Shown here: positions 33,367-38,791 of the stretch, in pieces
Layout: every line of letters begins with the position of its first letter
Position numbering within the stretch: position 1 is the stretch's first letter
Assembly: GCA_964401385.1 (NCBI GenBank)
Contig: CAYNYF010000038.1
Coordinates: 1-38,791, forward strand
Reading direction: 5' to 3'
Length of the DNA stretch: 38,791 nucleotides
Source: CAYNYF01 sp964401385
Lineage (GTDB): Bacteria; Planctomycetota; Phycisphaerae; SM23-33
Notes under the pieces: model-generated
What the model was told of the DNA's origin: nothing
Database searches by the model: none
The model's input: the letters and a program-made list of their open reading frames with translations, nothing else
Position numbers and translations under genes: made by a program

Positions 33367-33457
33367 CTCCAGTCCGATCGGGCTCTCCCATACAGTGCCA
33401 ATCCCGTCCCCTTAGGTTCGAAGGATACCGGGAATGTGCGGAAGATTCCTCCCCGAT

Positions 33458-33484
33458 GCGGCCGGGCTTTCCAGCCCGGGCCGC
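33458..33484 (-). terminator. GC-rich hairpin between Nudix and sigma factor genes
   Basis: GCGGCC-GGGCT, loop TTCC, AGCCCGGGCCGC: a stem of 11 pairs with one bulge. It lies downstream of the Nudix gene and about 90 bases upstream of the sigma factor gene. No T-run. Nothing else is seen in 33367-33547. Confidence 0.4.
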
Positions 33485-33547
33485 GCGCAGTGCGAAGCCC
33501 GCGGGATGGCACGAACTGCCTCCCAGGCCGCCCCGTTCGCCGAGACT

Positions 33548-34099
33548 CTAGGCCAACTCGAGCGCCTTGAGCAGCTTGGGAATCATCCGGTCGTGGCCGG
33601 GGGAAAGGGTCGGCACGCCGCCGGGCAGGTCAACCCAGAAGAACTCAAAGCGGATCGCATCCTCGTCCCCTTCGTCCGGGTGCCGTTCGTAGTGGATCCA
33701 CTTCTCCGGCGGGTCGTCGCTGCACGTGAGGTGGAAGAAGTTGCGCCGGTGGATCTCATTCCGCGCCGGAGCCGGGTAGTCGCACTGGCCGAGGAGCGCC
33801 TCAGCTCGCAGGCCCTCCAGCCCCGTCTCCTCAAAGGCCTCGCGAAGGACGCCCTCGTGGGGGTCTTCGCCGGACTTCAGCGAACTCAGTCGAGCCGCGT
33901 ACCCGGGGGCATCGCGTGGGGCCCCGCCGTGCCCCCGGCGCGTCCGGGAGCGTAGCGGGACGCCAGCAAGGAAGGCGCCATCGAGCCTCAGCATCGAGCT
34001 CTGCGAGCCAAGATGGAACTGCCCGGCCTGATCTGTCCGCGCCGCTGGGACGCATGGTCGGCTACCTCGTGTCTTCAGTATCCCCCGATGTCCTGCCAT
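33548..34099 (-). CDS. Nudix hydrolase-like protein, N-terminal part probably damaged
   Basis: An open frame of 183 residues. The C-terminal ~110 residues are Nudix-like: GEDPHEGVLREAFEETGL contains the REUXEEXGU core with the metal-binding Glu residues, and a typical family end follows (IRFEFFWVDLPGG, DRMIPKLLKAL). Such enzymes cleave nucleoside-diphosphate-linked compounds. The part before the box is wrong: the usual G-x5-E opening is absent in this frame (LSSLKSGE), while another frame just upstream reads AMPPGTRLD, like the expected pre-box strand. The upstream 100 bases also look like repeat sequence. A frameshift or insertion that removed the true N-terminus is likely. The start shown overlaps the preceding gene by 38 bases; ATG 33994 is an alternative. 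It may be a pseudogene. Confidence 0.6.
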   Translation of the reverse strand: MAGHRGILKTRGSRPCVPAARTDQAGQFHLGSQSSMLRLDGAFLAGVPLRSRTRRGHGGAPRDAPGYAARLSSLKSGEDPHEGVLREAFEETGLEGLRAEALLGQCDYPAPARNEIHRRNFFHLTCSDDPPEKWIHYERHPDEGDEDAIRFEFFWVDLPGGVPTLSPGHDRMIPKLLKALELA

Positions 34100-35399
34100 G
34101 CATGACGCCGTACCTCAGGACGACCGTTCGATTCTTGCCCTCGGCAACTGAGACGAAGACGAAATGTAAGGCGCCGGACTTGTCCGTCCTCATTTGCGCA
34201 GCGACAGAAGACGCACTGCCCTGGACCAGTGTGGCGGTCGACCACTCGGCTTTTCCTCTTTTCAACAGCAGCAAGTCTCCACGGTGAGGACCCTTGCTGT
34301 CACTGCGCTTGAACGTGTTGACAAGCAAGCGTGGACGTGCACTGGGACCGAGAGCAAGAGAAAAGCTGCCGTTGCCCTCGAGCAGGGTCAAGACGGTCTC
34401 ATGCTTCCATCGATCCTCCGCTTTCGTGGCATAGACCAACTCCTCGTCAGGGGAAACGCCCCAGGTTCTGCTGGGCTTCGCCCTACTGTACACAACATGG
34501 GGGCGTCCCTTGGCATCAACTGCCACCTGCGAGAAGCCGTCTATGTAGCCGAGTTCTTCGACAAGTGTCTCGAAGGTCCAGTGCTTCTGGGAAAGCGTGG
34601 CTAGCCTGAGCTCTATTGAACGCCTCTTTCCCTTGGCAGGTTCAGCGTATCTCTTGTACGTCACGAACACCTCGCCGTTGGGACCGGCCGCCACGGCCGG
34701 CCAGATTCTAGACGCGGAGATGTTGTGTGGGCCGACATCCTCAAGTCTTTGGAGTTCCCACTCATGCTGCCGCGCTTCCTTTGTGCCGTACCAAAGAACA
34801 TGCTCGGCTGGATCGAGGAAACATATATGCAGTTTATCGTCTCCGGCTATGGACATGGAGAAGTTGGGAATCACGAGGGGAAGAGAAGGACTGGTGACGC
34901 CAAAGCGGCGCTTCATCTCTTCTTCCGGTACATTCTTGCTGAATACTGTGCGGTGCGTCCAGCGCCCAGCGGAGACGCTGCCATATTTCAGGCCGGGGGT
35001 CTTCCCGCTGACGTAGTAGAGACAATGAAGGCCGCCTGAACTGTCGAAGCCCGTGTGTATGGTGCCATACACGCATGACCAATGATCTCTTTGGAAGACG
35101 ACTTCCTTTTGCCACGTGCCTTCCTTGAGAGTGGAGTGAACGAGAGGTCCGGACACCATTGGGCGATCCCACTCGCCGAAGCCTTGATAGAGGATGTGAG
35201 GTATTCCCTTGCTGTCCAGACACAGAGAGTAGACGTACCGGCTGTTGAAGCCCGACGAGTCAACGGTTGAGAACGACGCTGCGCCTTGTCGCGGTTGATC
35301 TGCTGCAAAGCATGAGCCCGACGCCAGTATGCTCACAGCAATGAATACTCGCAACGACATCGCCGTGTGGTTCCTTGAAGCGGCTGAATGCGCTCTCAT
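34062..35399 (-). CDS. Secreted beta-propeller-like protein (BNR/sialidase-like fold)
   Basis: A 445-residue exported protein of unknown function. A signal peptide (SLRVFIAVSILASGSCFA) follows a short N-terminal extension. The body has recurring blocks with Asp-x-x-Gly/Gly-x-x-Asp turns and strand pairs (YVYSLCLDSKGIPHILYQGF, HTGFDSSGGLHCLYYVSG, QVAVDAKGRPHVVYSR, AQMRTDKSGALHFVFVS). That is the pattern of BNR/Asp-box-like propellers. No catalytic residues of sialidases are recognised. ATG 35399 has GGAG 7 bases upstream and is preferred; ATG 35360 starts nearer the signal peptide. Base composition is clearly lower in GC than its neighbours (roughly 50-60% in sampled lines against 70% or more in uvrA), which hints at later acquisition. 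Confidence 0.72.
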   Translation of the reverse strand: MRAHSAASRNHTAMSLRVFIAVSILASGSCFAADQPRQGAASFSTVDSSGFNSRYVYSLCLDSKGIPHILYQGFGEWDRPMVSGPLVHSTLKEGTWQKEVVFQRDHWSCVYGTIHTGFDSSGGLHCLYYVSGKTPGLKYGSVSAGRWTHRTVFSKNVPEEEMKRRFGVTSPSLPLVIPNFSMSIAGDDKLHICFLDPAEHVLWYGTKEARQHEWELQRLEDVGPHNISASRIWPAVAAGPNGEVFVTYKRYAEPAKGKRRSIELRLATLSQKHWTFETLVEELGYIDGFSQVAVDAKGRPHVVYSRAKPSRTWGVSPDEELVYATKAEDRWKHETVLTLLEGNGSFSLALGPSARPRLLVNTFKRSDSKGPHRGDLLLLKRGKAEWSTATLVQGSASSVAAQMRTDKSGALHFVFVSVAEGKNRTVVLRYGVMHGRTSGDTEDTR

Positions 35400-35612
35400 C
35401 GTGACGCTCCCTGCTTGGGCGCCCAACAGTGATAATGTTCTCCCCTGGAGCGCCTGGGAACGCTCGATCGCGGATTCACGGCTTTGCGATCCCACCTGCC
35501 GTACGTCCAGTAGCACCGTGCCGGCAAGTACGTTCGGGTCCGTCGGCCCAGCTCGCCCAAGATAGCCCGGGGAACCATCAGTACGCGCCTAACGCTGCCC
35601 CAGGGCCACTGT

Positions 35613-35626
35613 TTATGCTAGCATAA
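35613..35626. promoter_or_regulatory. Perfect 14-bp palindrome (candidate operator)
   Basis: TTATGCTAGCATAA is fully symmetric and AT-rich in a GC-rich setting. It contains TAGCAT on both strands, the hexamer that serves as the apparent -10 of two other promoters in this window (15195 and 19835). An operator or a two-way -10 element are both possible. Confidence 0.4.
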
Positions 35627-35643
35627 GACGTGAACAGAAGCTA

Positions 35644-35682
35644 GTCCCTAGGCCGCACGGGACCGAGGCCCCCTGCGGCCTC
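35644..35682 (-). terminator. Paired hairpins downstream of uvrA
   Basis: GAGGCC-CCCTGC-GGCCTC (35665-35682) and GTCCC...GGGAC (35644-35663) lie 25-65 bases past the uvrA stop. Neither has a strong T-run. Confidence 0.35.
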
Positions 35683-35707
35683 TGTCCTGCGCCCGCCCGC
35701 GCCCGGC

Positions 35708-38677
35708 CTAGCCGGCCCTGCCGTCGAGTTTGGCCCGGAGGAACTGGCCGGTGTAGCTGGTGGCGTGGGCGGCAATGTCTTCGGGCGTTCCCTGGGCGAC
35801 GACGCGTCCGCCGGCGTCGCCGCCTTCGGGGCCCAGGTCGACGATCCAGTCGGCGCACTTGATGACGTCCATGTTGTGCTCGATGATGACAATGCTGTTG
35901 CCCATGTCGGCCAGGCGGTTGAGGACGTTCAGCAGGCTGTGGATGTCGGCGAAGTGCAGGCCGGTGGTGGGCTCATCCAGCACATAGAGGGTGTGCCCGG
36001 TGGCGGTCTTGCCCAGCTCGGTGGCGAGCTTGACCCGCTGGGCCTCCCCGCCGGAGAGCGTGGTGGACGACTGCCCCAGCTCCACGTAGGAAAGCCCCAC
36101 GTCGTTGAGCGCCCGCAGGAGCTGCTTGATCTTGGGGAAGTTCTCGAAGAACGACAGCGCCTCCTCCACGCGCATCTTCAGCACGTCGGCGACGTTCCTG
36201 CCGCGGTAGCGAATCTCCAGCGTCTCGCGGTTGTACCGGGCGCCCTTGCACTCGGCGCAGGTGACGTACACGTCGGGCAGGAAGTGCATCTCGATCTTCT
36301 TGGTGCCCTGGCCCTGGCAGGCCTCGCAGCGCCCGCCCTTGACGTTGAAGCTGAACCGCCCCGGCTTGTAGCCGCGGATCTTGGCCTCGCGCGTCTTGGC
36401 GAAGACCTGGCGGATCAGGTCGAACACGCCGGTGTAGGTGGCGGGGTTCGACCGCGGCGTCCTGCCGATGGGGGCCTGGTTGATCTCGATGACCTTGTCG
36501 ATCAGGCCGGTGCCGAGGATCTTGTCGAACCTTCCCGGCCTATCGTGTGAGGCGTACAGCCGGCGCCGCAGCGCCCGCAAGAGCGTCTGGTTGACCAGCG
36601 TGCTCTTGCCGGAGCCGCTCACGCCGGTGACGCAGACGATCCCGCCGACGGGGAACTTCACCTCCAGGTCCTTGAGATTATTTTCCTGGCAGCCCCGAAG
36701 CGTCAGCGCCTTGCGCAGCGAGAGCCTGCGGCGCTGGGCGGGGGTGTCGATCTTGAGCTTCCCGCCAAGGTATTTCCCCGTAACGGACTCCGAGGAATTC
36801 TCGATCTCGGCCACCGTTCCCTGGGCCACGATCCTCCCCCCGTGCCGTCCGGCCCCGGGCCCCATGTCAATGACGTGATCGGCCGAGCGGATCGTCTCCT
36901 CGTCGTGCTCCACCACGATCACCGTGTTGTCGATGTCGCGCAAGTGCCGCAGCGTCTTGATCAGCCGCTGGTTGTCGCGCTGGTGCAGGCCGATGGTGGG
37001 CTCGTCCAGCACGTAGCAGACCCCTACCAGCCCGCTGCCGACCTGGGTGGCCAGGCGAATCCGCTGTGCCTCCCCGCCGCTGAGCGTGGCGCTGGTCCGG
37101 TCCAGCGTGATGTACTCCAGCCCGACGTTCTCCATGAACGTCAGCCGATGGCGGATCTCCCGGAGGATCTGTTCGGCGATCTGCGCCCGCTCGACGTCCA
37201 GGTCGAGCGAGTCGAAGTAGCGCCGGGCCTCGGCAATGCTCATCGTGGTGACGTCGCGGATATTCTTCCCGCCGATTTTTACGGCCAGCGAGGCGGGCTT
37301 GAGCCGGGCTCCGGCGCAGGTGCGGCAGGGCTGTTCGGACAGGTATGAGTGCAGCCGCTGCTTGACGTACTCGCTTTCCGTCCGGTTCCAGCGGCGAAGC
37401 AGATTGGGAATGACCCCCTCGAACCGCGGGGAGCGGTTGCGCCGGCCGTACATCAGCACCTTCCGCGCCGACGCCGGCAGCTCTTCGTACGGGACGTTGG
37501 GGCTGACGCCGAAATCACGGCAGAACTGTCGCAGTACCCGGTTGTAGAAGATGTTCATGCGCTTGCCGCCGTGGCGCCAGGCGTCGATGGCCCCCTGGGA
37601 AAGGCTCAGGGACGCATCCGGCACGATCAGGTCGGCATCGAACTCCAGGATGGTGCCCAGCCCGTCGCAGTCAGGGCACGCCCCGTAGGGGGAGTTGAAG
37701 CTGAACATCCTCGGGGAAAGCTCTTCCAGGCTTGCCTGGGGGTGTGCGGGGCAGGCGAAGATGGCGCTGAAGATCTGGTCCTGCCAGTCGGCGGCGGGCC
37801 GATCGGCTGCCTTCTCGTCGTCGCCTTCGCCTCCGGGAGAGCTCTCGTGACAAATCGTCACCAGCCCCTCTGAAAGGCTCAGCGCCGCCTCGATGCTGTC
37901 GCTCAGCCGCGTTCGCACCGAGCGCTTCATTATCAACCGGTCGACGACCACGTCGATGCTGTGCTTGCGGTTCTTGGCCAGCGGCGGCACGCTGCGCAGG
38001 TCGTGCAGCTCGCCGTCCACGCGGACGCGGACGAAGCCTTCGCGCTGGACGTGGCGCAGCAACTCGGCGTGCTGTCCCTTCTGCCCGCGGACGACCGGCG
38101 AAAGAACCATGAACCGCGTCCCTTCCGGTAGCCGGCAGATCGCGTCGACCATCTGCGTGACCGTCTGCGAGCTGATCGGTCGCCCGCAGACCCAGCAGTG
38201 CGGCTTGCCTACGCGGGCGAACAGCAGCCGCAGGTAGTCGTAGATCTCCGTGGTCGTGGCAACCGTCGAGCGCGGGTTTGCCCCGCCGGCCCTGTGCTCG
38301 ATGGCGATCGTCGGCGGCAGCCCCTCTATATGATCCACGTCGGGTTTCTGGAGTTGCTCGAGAAACTGCCTGGCATAGGCCGAGAGGCTTTCCACGTACT
38401 TTCGCTGGCCCTCGGCGTAGATGGTATCGAACGCCAGCGAACTCTTGCCCGACCCGCTCAGTCCGGTGATCACCACCATCCGGCCGCGCGGGATCCGCAC
38501 GTCGACGTGCTGGAGGTTGTGCTCCTTGGCGCCCAGGATGACGATCTCTCGGGTTTCCTGTTGGGCATTCGGCCCGTGCCCCTGATGAGAGGTCGCGGCC
38601 TGCACCTGGGGTCGCCCGCCTTGCGACGGCTTTCGGCCCCGTTTGCCCTTCCGGGATGTCCTAGCCGTTCTGGCCAT
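35708..38677 (-). CDS. uvrA: Excinuclease ABC subunit A (UvrA)
   Basis: A 989-residue nucleotide excision repair ATPase that finds DNA lesions and loads UvrB. Both ABC modules are complete: Walker A GLSGSGKSS and GVSGSGKST, signatures LSGGEAQRIRLATQVG and LSGGEAQRVKLATELG, and Walker B VLDEPTIGLH and VLDEPTTGLH. The C-terminal zinc finger is intact (CEACQGQG ... CAECKG). In the first zinc module the usual CPxC is CPAH (Cys309, His312) with Cys334 and Cys337, so one ligand is His instead of Cys. The first ~40 residues are an Arg/Lys/Gln-rich extension. ATG 38677 has no Shine-Dalgarno and lies about 11 bases after the predicted RNA start. Confidence 0.97.
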   Translation of the reverse strand: MARTARTSRKGKRGRKPSQGGRPQVQAATSHQGHGPNAQQETREIVILGAKEHNLQHVDVRIPRGRMVVITGLSGSGKSSLAFDTIYAEGQRKYVESLSAYARQFLEQLQKPDVDHIEGLPPTIAIEHRAGGANPRSTVATTTEIYDYLRLLFARVGKPHCWVCGRPISSQTVTQMVDAICRLPEGTRFMVLSPVVRGQKGQHAELLRHVQREGFVRVRVDGELHDLRSVPPLAKNRKHSIDVVVDRLIMKRSVRTRLSDSIEAALSLSEGLVTICHESSPGGEGDDEKAADRPAADWQDQIFSAIFACPAHPQASLEELSPRMFSFNSPYGACPDCDGLGTILEFDADLIVPDASLSLSQGAIDAWRHGGKRMNIFYNRVLRQFCRDFGVSPNVPYEELPASARKVLMYGRRNRSPRFEGVIPNLLRRWNRTESEYVKQRLHSYLSEQPCRTCAGARLKPASLAVKIGGKNIRDVTTMSIAEARRYFDSLDLDVERAQIAEQILREIRHRLTFMENVGLEYITLDRTSATLSGGEAQRIRLATQVGSGLVGVCYVLDEPTIGLHQRDNQRLIKTLRHLRDIDNTVIVVEHDEETIRSADHVIDMGPGAGRHGGRIVAQGTVAEIENSSESVTGKYLGGKLKIDTPAQRRRLSLRKALTLRGCQENNLKDLEVKFPVGGIVCVTGVSGSGKSTLVNQTLLRALRRRLYASHDRPGRFDKILGTGLIDKVIEINQAPIGRTPRSNPATYTGVFDLIRQVFAKTREAKIRGYKPGRFSFNVKGGRCEACQGQGTKKIEMHFLPDVYVTCAECKGARYNRETLEIRYRGRNVADVLKMRVEEALSFFENFPKIKQLLRALNDVGLSYVELGQSSTTLSGGEAQRVKLATELGKTATGHTLYVLDEPTTGLHFADIHSLLNVLNRLADMGNSIVIIEHNMDVIKCADWIVDLGPEGGDAGGRVVAQGTPEDIAAHATSYTGQFLRAKLDGRAG

Positions 38678-38694
38678 ACGTGGGCAAATCTAGG

Positions 38695-38723
38695 ATTTTA
38701 GTGAGTCTGCGGGGGAAAGGCAA
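38695..38723 (-). promoter_or_regulatory. Promoter of uvrA
   Basis: On the minus strand TTGCCT (38723-38718), 17 bp, TAAAAT (38700-38695): 4/6 and 5/6 matches. The leader to ATG 38677 would be about 11 bases. No recognised LexA box was seen in 38678-38791. Confidence 0.55.
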
Positions 38724-38791
38724 GCTTTGGGAGGTGCTGGATAGCGTCAAGAGTCTTGTGTAAGTTCCGGCAGCAGGTGCCATCGAGCGAG

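Larger units (their letters stand above)
35400..35707. other. Intergenic region between uvrA and the secreted propeller gene
   Basis: This 308-base gap holds no gene I can support. It contains the 3' hairpins of uvrA (35644-35682), a 14-bp palindrome (35613-35626) and the upstream region of the 34062-35399 gene, in which I see no convincing -35/-10 pair. Confidence 0.5.

Noticed and set aside
38678..38791. LexA/SOS box ahead of uvrA
   Set aside because: No symmetric site of a known LexA type was found near the promoter.

Overview
The window looks like chromosomal DNA of a high-GC, Gram-negative-type bacterium of the PVC superphylum, most likely a planctomycete of the Phycisphaerae kind. Three things point there: a small basic protein at 28046-28345 that reads like the PVC signature protein found near rRNA genes in Chlamydiae, Verrucomicrobia and Planctomycetes; a lipid A / ADP-heptose gene run, which implies an outer membrane with LPS; and several large secreted beta-propeller, FG-GAP and alpha/alpha-toroid proteins of the type common in planctomycetes. 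This placement is inference from gene content; no rRNA or tRNA gene was seen.

Layout. 1-520 is a tandem array of four palindrome-rich units (REP/BIME-like). 754-3777 (+) holds an FG-GAP/VCBS repeat protein and a class IV aminotransferase that may be PabC. 3790-9516 (-) holds a TIM-barrel sugar isomerase/epimerase-like protein, PabB, a rhomboid protease, a DUF1015 protein and a toroid lipoprotein with a sigma-54-like promoter. 9676-13914 (-) is an LPS operon: lpxK, hldE, gmhA, gmhB; with hldE, gmhA and gmhB it supplies ADP-heptose up to, but not including, the HldD epimerase. 14037-19719 (-) holds an isocitrate dehydrogenase, a secreted beta-propeller protein and an S55 (SpoIVB-like) peptidase whose two halves are in swapped order.

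20021-27127 (+) is a four-gene operon resembling the GldA/GldF/GldG gliding-type ABC system plus a DUF4340 protein: ATPase, six-helix permease, and two large membrane-anchored extracytoplasmic proteins. It faces the S55 peptidase gene across a divergent promoter region. It is followed by a single-pass membrane protein, the PVC signature protein, a class I aminotransferase, a transglutaminase-like protein and an aldo/keto reductase (27290-31557, all +).

31768-38677 (-) holds an ECF-type sigma factor with a 340-residue C-terminal domain, a damaged-looking Nudix gene, a lower-GC secreted propeller-like protein, and uvrA. Most genes start with clear Shine-Dalgarno sequences. A few (uvrA, hldE) instead have a good promoter so close to the start codon that their transcripts would be nearly leaderless.

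The least ordinary items are the sigma factor fusion, the permuted S55 peptidase, the GmhB with a membrane tail and half-lost zinc site, the Gld-like ABC/DUF4340 operon, and the BIME array. All functional statements rest on reading motifs by eye; no database search was possible.
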